From: Paralithodes platypus
Taxonomy: Eukaryota; Arthropoda; Malacostraca; Decapoda; Lithodidae
Length of the DNA: 64,000 nt
Assembly (NCBI GenBank): GCA_032716605.1
Contig: CM064538.1
Coordinates: forward strand, 22,008,411-22,072,410
Reading direction: 5' to 3'
This document shows, one piece after another, positions 32,563 to 43,686 of this stretch. Made by a program: the position numbers and the translations under genes. Under the pieces are notes generated by a model. It was not told where the DNA came from. It saw only the letters and a program-made list of their open reading frames with translations, and made no database searches. Position 1 is the first letter of the stretch. Each line of letters opens with the position of its first letter.

Positions 32563-33754
32563 ACATATAGTATCACTAAAATGGACCGGTTAACTAAACT
32601 GAATTTCCAATTCGTTCATCCCACCTTAACAAGGTACACCCGCCGGGTGAGATCTGATATCTTAAACATTAACCCCATAAGTTCCTATCCCCACTTCTTT
32701 GTAAAAGATCGCCAGGGAGGAAAGCCCACAACAACAGCTAGGGTTTTTCCTTTGGTTTGTAAAACCGGGTAGAAAAACTACATAACATATGTCCGCATGA
32801 ACAATGTTAGATGGGTACCACCAATCCGCCGGGAATCATAGGGAGCCTGAAACAGGCACCAACACAGAGACGCAGTCTTGGAGAGCCACAGACACCAACT
32901 CGCCGGGGACACCAGTCTGTTTTGAAACCACGCGTGGCCAAACACGGCTCACGGCCGAAGTTTTCATGGTGAAACCGAGAAAACCCCGCCGGAAAGTAAC
33001 CCCCCCCAAACAGACACCATCTGAACGCACATAGGACCCGAGAGATAGCCAACGCACGACTAACCTAGGGACCACAAATATAATCCGTGGAATTAGCCAA
33101 TACACAACTAATCCAGGAAACAAACATAGTCCGTGGAATTAGCCAATACACAACTAAACCCGGATACACATGACACAGTAGGACATATTTATAAAATAAA
33201 TCAATAACACTTGTACATGTGGCAAAGCTACGAGCGGCTGGCTAGGCCTAAGCAGACGGCACAAGAAATGTTGAGATATAAACAAAAAACACTGGAAATA
33301 TAACAACAGGAACCACCGCCAACACACCACTGTAGCAAATACTTCCGGCCAAGGGAAGACCGACTCGGGACCCAGGAAAAACTTCACTAAGTGAAGAAAA
33401 ATACGCTGGGAACGTCAGCAAAGCAACGCTACCTCATCAGAAAGATAAAAGGCAGCAGAAATAATCGCGTAATGAAAGCCGCCTGCATCACAAGCTAACT
33501 CAACTATGAAAAAATTCACCTGTCCACAACAGGACCACGAGGGTACATCCGAAATAGATGCCCCAAACACACGACCCAAAATACACTACACTGCGGGCAA
33601 CCAGCCCAGGACACTCCTGCTACGCATATCCTAACCTTACTCAATACATCCCGGAGTAAACAAATGAGAAAAAACTCACTAGGGACGCAGCAAATGCGGA
33701 ACCAGCGGAGCGTGGAGAGACACATCCGGGCCGGCTGATCGCAGAGCAGAGAAG

Positions 33755-34062
33755 GAAGGAAGAATGACGCCTGAATCAGCGTCTGGTCAAAGATCCACAC
33801 AAGTACATCCACGATATGATGGAAAGCTTATTGGATAGTTATTCTTATTTTCTTTTTGTTTTTATTTTTTACGAAGTTTTTTCGTAGTGAGAACCCAATT
33901 CATAATGACTGAAGCCATGAGTGAGGTCGCGTGCGCTCATGATGAAGGCTCCTCAGATTTTAAATGCTCTGCGCGGTAGATTCAAACTAAGGCGGATTAG
34001 TGTTTGAAGAGGATGCCTTATGTAATAGGCATGTTCGTCAATGATACTAATAAATAGTAGGT
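33755..34062 (-). repeat. DIRS copy B inverted terminal repeat (element 5' end)
   Basis: Inverse of 25354-25707 across about 300 bp, including TACGAAGTTTTTTCGTA near 33870. The outermost ~40 bp is shortened (CGTCAATGATACTAATAAAT). Confidence 0.88.
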
Positions 34063-34065
34063 TAG

Positions 34066-34633
34066 GGCTACTTCATCCACAATATCTCACTCCTTCGGAA
34101 CTTGTCTCGTGACAATCTCGTCGTGATCAAAGTTATCTGGTAGACTATCACGTTTATTGCGCTACTGTCTCACTGTAATCGCCCGGTCATACCAAAAACA
34201 GCGTTGCCAATAAGGACGGATCGCTGAAATCGCAATGAAGGACGCAATGACATCGTAATTCATCGATATTGTCGCAATGATGTTGCACAATTGTCGCACA
34301 ATATTCGCAATTATCGTTTGAATGTCGACCAATTCGCACACCTTTTCCATGAGTTGTGACAAACGAGACCTTGGTGCAAATACTGAAATTCTACTGAGAT
34401 AAGGTGAGAATGAAGGGAGACAATGCCCGATTACGTCGCATTTGTCGCAGCAGTCATCCATTCGCAGCCGGATTTTAAACTTTTCAAAATCTAACGGCGA
34501 CCCTAGCGACTTCTGGGGGACTCGTGGGGGTGTTTGTGAGACTATTGTGAGAATACTGCGATTGATTGCGACTTTATGGTCGATTAATGCGAATACTGGA
34601 CATAAAAAGAAAAACCCTGTTGGGATCCCGCCT
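34066..34633. mobile_element. TTAA-bounded element, family 5, right end
   Basis: Ends GGGATCCCGCC before TTAA at 34634-34637. The inverse of this end resembles the left end at 16449 (GGGATCCCA). The interior is rich in TCGCAAT words. A 160-codon minus-strand frame (34162-34644) is probably chance, as it has no counterpart in the other copy. Confidence 0.5.
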
Positions 34634-34728
34634 TTAAGCTGCACAAAATAGTCTATATATAGCTAGAATAATACTACAAAGACGTCATCGGTACAGAAGG
34701 GGTTAAAGTGCAGTATTGAAGATTTACG
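34634..34728 (+). repeat. Segment duplicated at 35500-35600
   Basis: TTAAGCTGCACAAAATAGTC through AGAAGGGGTTAAAGTGCAG to TTGAAGATTTAC is repeated at about 35500-35600, flanking the 91-bp array on both sides. Confidence 0.85.
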
Positions 34729-35160
34729 ATCGTGATCCTTCCATCCATCTCCCACCGTGTCTCGGCGTATACTGAGGTTGCTGTCAGACATCTCCAGAGT
34801 CTAAGCCGAGCGTAATCCTTCCATCCATCTCCCGCCGTGTCTCGGCGAATACTGAGGTTGCTGTCAGACATCTCCAGCTTCCCTACAGAGTCTAAGCCGA
34901 GCGTGACCCTTCCATCCATCTCCCGCCGTGTCTCGGCGTATACTGAGGTTGCTGTCAGACATCTCCAGCTTCCTTACAGAGTCTAAGCCGAGCGTGATCC
35001 TTCCATCCATCTCCCGCCGTGTCTCGGCGTATACTGAGGTTGCTGTCAGACATCTCCAGCTTCCTTACAGAGTCGAAGCCGAGCGTGATCCTTCCATCCA
35101 TCTCCCGCCGTGTCTCGGCATATACTAAGGTTGCTGTCAGACATCTCCAGCTTCCCGACA
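34729..35160 (+). repeat. 91-bp tandem repeat, about five copies
   Basis: Same unit as 15346-15710, with starts at 34797, 34888, 34979 and 35070 plus a shortened first unit. Confidence 0.92.
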
Positions 35161-35602
35161 GATTTGGGGATAGCCAAAGCTGCTCAAATCCGCAAATTTT
35201 CCCCGATTTAACCCTACCATTGCAATATCGTTGCACGATAACCAGTGATCGTACAGACATGATTTAGGTGCCCTTGGACAGGTCTATTCCTCTACTTTCA
35301 GGGATATATCATTGATATATATTCTAGCTCTTGTTTATACATGACAATGTGCAGGAGATGAAGGTCACTTTTAGTCCATAACCCCCGTTATGGTACAGTG
35401 GTGACCAAGCAATTGTCATATGACGACAAGTGCTGCAGTACTTGTGTTAACAAGCTTCGAATTATCTCACTTAACCCTTTTTACTACCACAGATCCTTCT
35501 TAAGCTGCACAAAATAGTCTATATATACCGGTAGCAAGAATAATACTACAAAGACATTGCCGGTACAGAAGGGGTTAAAGTGCAGTATTGAAGATTTACT
35601 AA
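35161..35602 (+). repeat. Shared tail and duplicated segment, uninterrupted
   Basis: Continuation matching 15711-16049, then CAGATCCTTCTTAAGCTGC, the empty site for both the 16050-16435 insertion and the family 5 element. Confidence 0.88.
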
Positions 35603-35639
35603 AACATCATATTAAATTACATACAAATTAAAATGTAAA

Positions 35640-35771
35640 ACTTGCTTCGTACATGGAAGGGCCCGAGTTCAATCCCCCACTGGACTACCGTAGATTAGTT
35701 ATGTACCGGCGAGGCGTTCCATAACCTTAGCTGCGTTGGCGGACATTATAGGTAAAATTATCTAACATTAG
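35640..35771 (+). mobile_element. SINE-like repeat, truncated copy
   Basis: TACATGGAAGGGCCCGAG and GTTCAATCCCCCAC, then TTGGCGGACATTATAGG; same family as 14885-15040. Its tail leads directly into the 26-bp array. Confidence 0.6.
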
Positions 35772-36190
35772 CTTTAATTGTTTATGCTCTATAATATCTT
35801 TAATTGTTTATGCTCTATAATATCTTTAATTGTTTATGCTCTATAATATCTTTAATTGTTTATGCTCTATAATATCTTTAATTGTTTATGCTCTATAATA
35901 TCTTTAATTGTTTATGCTCTATAATATCTTTAATTGTTTATGCTCTATAATATCTTTAATTGTTTATGCTCTATAATATCTTTAATTGTTTATGCTCTAT
36001 AATATCTTTAATTGTTTATGCTCTATAATATCTTTAATTGTTTATGCTCTATAATATCTTTAATTGTTTATGCTCTATAATATCTTTAATTGTTTATGCT
36101 CTATAATATCTTAATTGTTTATGCTCTATAATATCTTTAATTGTTTATGCTCTATAATATCTTTAATTGTTTATGCTCTATAATATCTTT
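35772..36190 (+). repeat. 26-bp minisatellite, about 16 copies
   Basis: CTTTAATTGTTTATGCTCTA plus TAATAT repeats every 26 bp with almost no change; one unit near 36110 lacks one T. The unit matches the tail of the adjacent SINE-like family (TTTAATTGTTTCTGTTCTAT near 40255). Confidence 0.95.
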
Positions 36191-36224
36191 CTCCCATTAA
36201 TTATATGTATGTATGTATGTAATA

Positions 36225-36385
36225 CACAAGCGGTACCACACACGTCTCTTATACATGGAAGGACCAGAGTTCAATCCCACACCGGACCACCATTGATTTA
36301 TTGATATACGGGACAGAGGCGTTCAAATTCCGTAGCTGCGTTGGCGGACATTAATAAAGGTCAAATTATCTAACAGTAACAGTAT
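36225..36385 (+). mobile_element. SINE-like repeat
   Basis: AAGCGGTACCACACACGTCT, AAGGACCAGAGTTCAATCCC and GCGTTGGCGGACATTAA, as in 14885-15040 and 39365-39560. Confidence 0.6.
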
Positions 36386-36389
36386 TTCT

Positions 36390-37170
36390 GTAATTTGATA
36401 TCTTTCTCCTGTTTACGCTTGTTTATTGTGGGCATTTTTAGATTATTATATTTAGGTGTGTGGTATTTATTTATGGACACCATTCTCTCATGTTTTTAAG
36501 ACGTTTTCCCCATTAGCTTGTTGATTTTATAACCTTTTGTCTCCTTTTTGTATCAATATCAAGAGATTTCTTCCATTTAGGTTGCCAATATTTTTCCTGA
36601 CAAGCGATATTGAGTCTAATGTTTAAAGAATAAATTGAGTAAAATGACGTGGTAGTAGCAACAACGCTCTCACAGTAATAATACTTCATTGCACAAAAGG
36701 GGTTTGAGTCGACAGAAAAATAGGGCTAAAAGTCTTAGTTTGCTGTGCAAACAGATTAACTTGCTCTTGTAGTAATGTACACCCTATGTGGTGGATTGTG
36801 TTCTTTCATTTCATAAATTATATTTTAGTAAGCGTTGTTTCCACATAGCGATTTTGATAAGTTAATTTGGCTTCATATTGTCTTTGTCCCAGTTTTGGTT
36901 TGTTTAGTTTGCAAGTTTTACATTTTAATTAGCCAAACTAGTCGTACAAACATCTTAAAATCTCAAAACTAATGGGGCAAAGCATGAGGAAGAAGGGGGT
37001 ACAGAAAAAACGCCCCTTAACCATTACAGTACAATGATAACAATTGGTTTGTGCCTAGCATTAGATAATTTTATTTTGATTAGGAAATATTTGCTTAACC
37101 CTTTCAGTACCAGTGCCGTCCTTTTAACTTTATTTTGACTATATTCGGTTTTATGTCGGCTGATGGTAAA
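36390..37170. other. Dispersed repeat sequence, no gene
   Basis: Diverged copies of the 14030-14880 repeat (CTCATGTTTTTAAGACG, TTTCCCCATTAGCTTG) and an inverse segment near 36960-37010. No coding signal. Confidence 0.5.
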
Positions 37171-37374
37171 ATAATTCCCATAACAACTGATTTCTCAATA
37201 CTTAATAATTCCCATAACAACTGATTTCTCAATACTTAATAATTCCCATAACAACTGATTTCTCAATACTTAATAATTCCCATAACAACTGATTTCTCAA
37301 TACTTAATAATTCCCATAACAACTGATTTCTCAATACTTAATAATTCCCATAACAACTGATTTCTCAATACTTA
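37171..37374 (+). repeat. 34-bp tandem repeat, six copies
   Basis: ATAATTCCCATAACAACTGA plus TTTCTCAATACTTA repeats exactly every 34 bp from 37171. Confidence 0.95.
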
Positions 37375-37686
37375 ATGACAAAATAGGAATGTAGTGGTGG
37401 GCGGGCTAGCGGCTTCGGCTCCGCTGCATGTCTGCCTGCCGAGATCGGAACCTCTCCGAGTGGTCGGGGGCCGGGGGAGTGTGGAGGGACCTTGGTGACC
37501 CTGGGGTCTTTGGGTCTTCTCCTGGGTGACCTAGATGTGTGTAAATTTGTTTTATCTGTGTGTGTTCGTTGTGTTATGTTGTGTTTTGTGTTTTCCGTGT
37601 TCCTGCTCTGTCTTGAGTCGCCCCCCCCCCCCCCTCCCCCCCAAAAAAAAAGGGAAAAGTGAAAATTGAGCCTGTGTAAATACAGT
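37375..37686. other. GC-rich interlude, no gene identified
   Basis: GGGCGGGCTAGCGG and CGGGGGCCGGGGGAG stand out against AT-rich surroundings, followed by TGTG-rich sequence and a C run near 37621-37642. No open frame or known repeat was recognised. Confidence 0.5.
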
Positions 37687-38505
37687 AGATATAAATATAT
37701 AGATAGTAGGTAGTAAATAGATATAAATATATAGATAGTAGGTAGTAAATAGATATAAATATATAGATAGTAGGTAGTAAATATATAGGAATATATAGAT
37801 AGTAAATATATAGGAATATATAGATAGTAGGTAGGATAGATATAATATATAGTAGGTAGTAAATAGATATAATATATAGATAGGTAGTAAATATATAGGA
37901 ATATATAGTAAATATAAGGAATAGATAGTAGGTAGTAAATAGATATAAATATATAGATAGTAGGTAGTAAATAGATATAAATATATAGATAGTAGGTAGT
38001 AAATAGATATAAATATATAGCTAGTAGGTAGTAAATATATAGGATATTATAGATAGTAGGTAGTAAATAGATAATATATAGATAGTAGGTAGTAAATAGA
38101 TATAAATATATAGCTAGTAGGTAGTAAATATATAGGAATATATAGATAGTAGGTAGTAAATAGATATAAATATATAGATAGTAGGTAGTAAATAGATATA
38201 AATATATAGATAGTAGGTAGTAAATAGATATAAATATATAGATAGTAGGTAGTAAATATATAGGAATATATAGATAGTAGGTAGTAAATAGATATAAATA
38301 TATAGATAGTAGGTAGTAAATAGATATAAATATATATATAGTAGGTAGTAAATAGATAGACATATATAGATAGTAGGTAGTAAATAGATAGACATATATA
38401 GATAGTAGGTAGTAAATAGATAGACATATATAGATAGTAGGTAGTAAATAGATAGACATATATAGATAGTAGGTAGTAAATAGATAGAAATATATAGATA
38501 GATAG
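37687..38505 (+). repeat. 32-bp AT-rich minisatellite with variants
   Basis: A unit of about 32 bp (AGATATAAATATATAGATAG, TAGGTAGTAAAT) with shorter and longer variants and a terminal block of AGATAGACATATAT units. Long minus-strand frames (to 364 codons of YLLPTIYI repeats) arise only because the array lacks stops in one phase. Confidence 0.93.
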
Positions 38506-38918
38506 GTCTCTGCGTCGTATCAATGCCAAGTTTTCATAATTAACAACATATTGGGCTACAAAATCTACGTAATAGCTGAGTAACAAAGATAGTAACATGG
38601 CAATTTACCCTCAGCTGGAAATATATAGTCTATAGTATTAGATTAAAATGAAAAGCTTGCAAACTAAACAAACCAAAACGTTGACAAAGACAATATAAAG
38701 GCAAAATAACCACATAGCGTATACATTACTACATGAGCAAGTTAATCTGTTTCCATATATTCAGTTTCAAAATAGTCTATAGTATTAGACAAATATATTC
38801 AGTGTCAAAAGGGCCTCCAGCAATTCAAAATCTTCAAATTATCTCACTTAACCTTTTTTGCTAAATCATTGTTTCCACATAGTGATGTTGATAAATTCTA
38901 CTGTACTGTATTTGTAAG
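38506..38918. other. Intergenic, no gene seen
   Basis: AT-rich. Contains sequences similar to 36830-36930 in inverse orientation (GCAAACTAAACAAACCAAAA). Confidence 0.45.
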
Positions 38919-38922
38919 TTAA

Positions 38923-39344
38923 TCCATTAAGCCCCAGCTGATTTAATGAAAAAGTACACTCCAGACCTAGCCACTTGTCAATTTGTTTTTTCCTGAAAAC
39001 ACATGGGATGGGTTAGTAATGAAGGAAAAACCACATCAAGCCACTCACCTAGGTCATTTGGGGGTCCTGGGGGGTGGCAGAAAGTCAAAATTAACATAGG
39101 GTGATGGGTAGGCAATATACTGGAATCCAAATTACTCCCGCACACCCACACGCACGCGGCTGGACTTGGAGGGTTGTCAACCATTGGTATTGTTCCGTGG
39201 GATCCTAAAGCAGTTCCCATACAAATAGGAACCGTCTACGAGCTTTCTATCAATGGTCAATAAGGCCCGTCGACTATAGCCAACGCTGGTACTGGCAGCG
39301 GTTTACAATGCCGTCGGGCGTGAGTCGACGCTGGTGCTTAAGGG
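38923..39344. mobile_element. TTAA-flanked MITE, family 3, diverged
   Basis: TTAA at 38919-38922 and 39345-39348. Termini TCCATTAAGCCCCAGC and CCCTTAAGCACCAGCG (inverse). It shares the internal TTGTCAACCATTGG block and GGTTAGTAATGAAGGAAAAA with the copy at 23525-23961. Confidence 0.8.
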
Positions 39345-39364
39345 TTAATTGGTAGGTTGGTGAT

Positions 39365-39560
39365 ATGAAATTAATTCCAATTGTGTTTCCAGAGTTGGAG
39401 CCAGCGTGGGGAAGCGGTACCACACACACCTCTTACATGGAAGGGCCAGAGTTCAATCCCCACCGGACGGCACCATAGATTTATTGATGTACGAGACAGA
39501 GGCGTTCCACACCCTTAGCTGTGTTGGCGGACATTAAAGGTAAAATCATCCAACAGTAGC
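39365..39560 (+). mobile_element. SINE-like repeat
   Basis: GGGGAAGCGGTACCACACAC, GAAGGGCCAGAGTTCAATCC, GTGTTGGCGGACATTAAAGG and a TTTAATTGTTT tail. Confidence 0.6.
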
Positions 39561-39714
39561 TTTAATTGTTTCTAGATTAATTTATTTGTTAAGTGTTTTA
39601 TTTATTTATTTATTTATATATTTATTTATTTTTTGTGGATCCCCTTCTCCCTCATGTCTATCCCCAGTAGTTTTAGATTTCAAGACGTTCATCGCATTAC
39701 TTTATAGATTATAA

Positions 39715-40194
39715 CACCTTACGAGCGGGCCCGTCAGTTTTTGTCCACTACGCGCCCAGCGTTTCTTTTTTACCCTAAATGGCCTTGTTTCCGTGCTCTT
39801 TTTCATGCATAAATAAGAGCCAGAGCGTAATACAATTATGTATCCCTGAAAGGGCGTAAATTGAGCTTTCCAATGACACCAGAACCATCCTTCTACAACC
39901 ACACGTTCTCTTGCAACGATCGTGCAACACGAGTGCAAAAACCCTAAAATACGGTAATTTCCTTATATAATTCCCTGTGTGGCAAGGTAGGGAGGGTGGA
40001 GTAGTGTGGAGTAGATGTCAGTAGGCACGCGGGGTCCGTGCCGAGTGGTCATGAGGCAACCTACGCTCCTCCCGTCGCTCGTGTCTCTCTCACAGCCATT
40101 CTTGCTCAAAAATTGCACACAGACTTAAGTCGGTCCCTGCCACATAGTCCAGGTTTTTAGATACGGACTTAAGTCGGGCCCCGCTAATAAGGGG
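39715..40194 (+). mobile_element. TTAA-flanked MITE, family 1, diverged subfamily
   Basis: Starts CACCTTACGAGCGGGC after ATAA (decayed TTAA) and ends GGGG before TTAA at 40195-40198. The interior shares TATCCCTGAAAGGGC and CAATGACACCA with family 1. No gene. Confidence 0.8.
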
Positions 40195-40198
40195 TTAA

Positions 40199-41300
40199 GA
40201 CCTTTCTTGTCATGAGAGGTCCTTCCTAAGTTGAATAACATCATCTAACAGTAGCTTTAATTGTTTCTGTTCTATGTTATCTGTTTCTGTTTAGTTAATC
40301 TATTGATAGTTTTATTTGGAGGGTGTTTATTCCAGACCCCCTTTTCCTTCATGTTTAGCCCCATTAGTATTGAGATTTTAAGACATCCGCCCCAATAGTT
40401 TACTCATATTAAATACCTTTCACCGCATTTGTTTGTCAAATTTAAGATCTTTCCTGCAATTTAGGGGTGGATTTTTTTCCTGGACCCCCTTTTCCCTCAC
40501 TTTTAGCCCCATTAGTATCGAGATATTCGCACCAATAGTTTTCCGCTAATAATACCTTTTGCCACATTAATATTGAGATTTTAAGACGTTCAGCCCCAAT
40601 AGTTTGCCGCTAATAATACCTTAAGCCCCATTAGTATTGAGATTTTAAGATGTTTGCCCCAATAGTTTTCCGCTAATAATACCTTTAGCCCCATTTCTTT
40701 GTTAATTTTAAGACCTTTCGTGGCATTAGGTGGCGAATCTTTCCTGACGAGCGATAACAAGCTTGTTAAATGGGAAGAACCGGCCTTTGGCCTTCCGAAA
40801 TATGTACCGTACAGTCGGCCTAATGAGTGATATACCAAGTATGGTTTGATCAATAATTGGTATCAGCAATATCTAAACAGGATTTCTTCATTACGAGTGA
40901 AATATACAAACATGTTCCTACACTTACCCACCCTATTCAACATCTGGCAGACATTAATACAGCACAGAGCGAGCCAAACGTAATGACTGCTGGGACATGA
41001 CTTATTAGCGCCATCGTACTCAAGCACATACCCCATAGCTGGGGGTGGCCGACTCGAGACAGAGCTCGAATAGGGACAACCCAATATAAAACAAAAAACA
41101 AAATGTAAATTCACACACACACCAAAATATGTACAAATGTATTTATAAATTTGTTAGTGTATTTTCTAATATTTAATTAATCTTATTCAGCTTAGGAAGA
41201 ACTTGCAGGAGTTAGGTTATTTGTTATAAGAATAAGTTGAGTAAAATCACAACCATTAAAGTAATGGTAAAGCATGTGTTTAATTTGTTTATTTTGTATT
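40199..41300. repeat. Dispersed repeat with local ~63-bp duplications; no gene
   Basis: GCCCCATTAGTATTGAGATT followed by TTAAGA and CCGCTAATAATACCTT recurs near 40560 and 40623, and in part near 40365 and 40505. A segment at 41024-41065 (ACATACCCCATAGC, GGGGGTGGCCGACTC) recurs at 42402-42445 on the other side of the next array. Confidence 0.65.
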
Positions 41301-42400
41301 GTATGTATGTATGTATGTGGGCCTGAGTATATAGATAGATAGATAGATAGATGTATATACTATGTATGTATGTATGTGGGCCTGAGAATATAGATAGATA
41401 GATAGATAGATGTATATACTATGTATGTATGTATGTGGGTCTGAGTATATAGATAGATATATAGATAGATGTATATAATATGTATGTACTGTATGTACTG
41501 TATGTGGGTCTGAGTATATAGGTAGATAGATAGATGTATATACTATGAAAATACTGTATGTGGGCCTGAGTATATAGGTAGATAGATAGATGTATATACT
41601 ATGAAAATACTGTATGTGGGTCTGAGTATATAGGTAGATAGATAGATGTATATACTATGAAAATACTGTATGTGGGCCTGAGTATATAGATAGATAGATA
41701 GATGTATGTACTGTATGTACTGTATGTGGGCCTGAGTATATAAATAGATAGATAGATGTATATACTATGTATGTACTGTGTGTGGGCCTGAGTATATAGA
41801 TAGATTGATAGATATATATACTATGTATGTACTGTATGTGGGCCTGAGTATATAGATAGATTGATAGATGTATATACTATGTATGTACTGTATGTGGGCC
41901 TGAGTATATAGATAGATTGATAGATGTATATACTATGTATGTACTGTATGTGGGTCTGAGTATATAGATAGATTGATAGATGTATATACTATGTATGTAC
42001 TGTATGTGGGTCTGAGTATATAGATAGATTGATAGATGTATATACTATGTATGTACTGTATGTGGGTCTGAGTATATAAATAGATTGATAGATGTATATA
42101 CTATGTCTGTACTGTATGTGGCCTGAGTATATAAATAGATAGATAGATATATATACAATGTATGTACTGTATGTACTGTATGTGGGCCTGAGTATATAGA
42201 TAGATAGATAGATGTATATACTATGTCTGTACTGTATGTGGGTCTGAGTATATAAATAGATAGATAGATATATATACTATGTATGTACTGTATGTACTGT
42301 ATGTGGGCCTGAGTATATAGATAGATAGATAGATGTATATACTATGTATGTACTTTACGTGGGCCTGAGTATACAGATAGATAGATAGATGTATATACTC
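41301..42400 (+). repeat. 56-bp minisatellite, about 19 copies
   Basis: A unit of about 56 bp: ACTGTATGTGGGCCTGAGTA, TATAGATAGATTGATAG, ATGTATATACTATGTATGT. Variants differ in GATA number and in an ATGAAAATACTG block near 41545-41665. Confidence 0.93.
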
Positions 42401-43682
42401 AGCCACATACCCCAGTATTGGGGGTGGCCGACTCCAGACATAGCCTGAACAGAAACAACATTGAAGGTTTATAATTCTTAGGGTCCGGGACCACTTTCAC
42501 GTTCAAGGCCTTGCCCCTTTCTCTGTCGCATCTAGCAGGAGAATTATACAAGGGGTGGAGGATTATTAGCCCTGGGGGTAAGGGATTAGAATATGCTCCA
42601 CATGTCTTCTGCGTGTCGCAAGAGGCGACTAAAGAGGTTGGGTCGGTGGGCTTGCGACCCCCACCCGTGAAAGATGCGTAGCAACAACAAACGAACAATC
42701 AGCCTCGGATGCGGACGGACCCTGTGTTGACGAACCCCAACCGACTATGGACAAGCTTACGGACATTCTGAGAATAGGTACATGGAACGTGAGTGGCATG
42801 AATGATGGAAGTGTTAGTGAATGCCAGGCTGGATATATGTGGAATGACAGAGACCAAATGGAAGGGTACAGATGTGAGAGAGTGGGAGTGTGGAATGGGT
42901 GTGTGTGCTGGAGTGAGTGAGGGAGCAGCGAGAGAAAGACCGTGTTTGTTTGTAAGTAACAAATGGAAGGAGCGTGTAAGAGAATATGGGTCTGTGGGTT
43001 CAAGGATTGTATGGGTGAGAATGAAAGTAGTAATACAAACGTGGGTGATTGTGTGTGTGTATGCTCCGACAAAGGATAAACTTGTAAGAGAGAAAGAGGA
43101 GTTCTGGGTGGATGTGGAGGCATGCCTGGATAAGTTTGACAAGAACAAAAGAATATTTCTGATTGGGGATATGAATGGTAGGGTGGGTGACAGGAAAGTT
43201 AATGGAGTGGTCGGTGGGTGGGGGGTACCGTCAGAGGTGAATGGGAATGGGAGTGCATTTGTGGACGTATGTGTGGAGAGGAGGCTGTGGATAGCCAACA
43301 CCTTCTTCCAACACAAAATGTTACACAGGTACACATGGAAAGTGGTGTGGATGATGAAGCATAAGAAGACAGTGGTGGAACGAAAGTAACTGATTGATTA
43401 TATATGTGTGGATGAACGAATGAAGAAATCTGTGCTGGATGCTAGGGTGTATAGGGGTATTGGAGGGGTCTGTCGGATCATTATGTAGTAGTAGCTAAAA
43501 TTAGGATATAAAAGAAGTGGGGGAGGAGAGCTGGAGGGAGGCGAGAGGAAGGTGGAATGGTAAGGAGGGTGGAGAGGCTACAGGAGGAGAAAATCAGGGA
43601 AGAGTACAGGAGAGCAGTAGAAAGAAGACTAGGTGGGTTCGACTTGGAAGATATGGAGGAAGTGGAGGAGATGAGCAAGGTG
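42401..43682 (+). mobile_element. LINE 5' fragment, same family as 7057-9767
   Basis: A 5' leader (TCTTCTGCGTGTCGCAAGAG, GCGACTAAAGAGG) precedes the endonuclease. From 43040 it aligns with 7060 onward of the other copy. It is cut at 43682 by a MITE and not resumed beyond. The left boundary is uncertain between 42401 and 42610. Confidence 0.85.
42747..43682 (+). pseudogene. LINE APE-like endonuclease, frameshifted
   Basis: The ATG at 42747 opens ILRIGTWNVSGMND (endonuclease motif with Asn). A frameshift near 42800 leads to ARLDICGMTETKWKG with the catalytic Glu, FVSNKWKERV, VCVYAPTKDKLV, LIGDMNGRVGDRK and FVDVCVERRLWIANTFF (42802-43389). A TAA at 43387-43389 replaces the Ser seen in the other copy, and a further frameshift removes the SDH motif. 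The part missing from the other LINE is present here. Confidence 0.85.
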
Positions 43683-43686
43683 TTTA

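Larger units (their letters stand above)
31952..33754 (-). other. DIRS copy B 5' leader, repeat-structured
   Basis: About 1.8 kb between ITR and gag with no credible gene. It contains CCGCCGG or CGCCGG at about 32004, 32096, 32304, 32483, 32640, 32826, 32901 and 32986. A degenerate unit of about 156 bp is visible at 32383-32490 and 32537-32646. Near 33080-33165 a 51-bp segment (TCCGTGGAATTAGCCAATAC) occurs twice. Confidence 0.7.
25354..34062 (-). mobile_element. DIRS-type retrotransposon, copy B, both ends present
   Basis: Reads on the minus strand as: ITR (33755-34062), long leader, gag, RT/RNase H, tyrosine recombinase, 3' region, internal complementary region, ITR (25354-25707). It is from a different subfamily to A and C, with distinct ITR sequence, but has the same gene order and 3' landmarks. 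Gag has one nonsense codon, the RT catalytic motif is changed and the recombinase is frameshifted. It is the least damaged of the three copies and the best guide to gene structure. Confidence 0.93.

Noticed and set aside
32804..33123. Small genes in the DIRS B leader
   Set aside because: Overlapping frames on both strands, none conserved in the leaders of other copies.
34162..34644. 160-codon minus-strand frame
   Set aside because: It lies in a TTAA element with TCGCAAT-rich sequence; the related copy at 16449 has no such frame.
37365..38598. Long minus-strand frames (up to 364 codons) of Tyr/Leu/Ile repeats
   Set aside because: They come entirely from a 32-bp AT-rich minisatellite lacking stops in one phase; composition is not protein-like.
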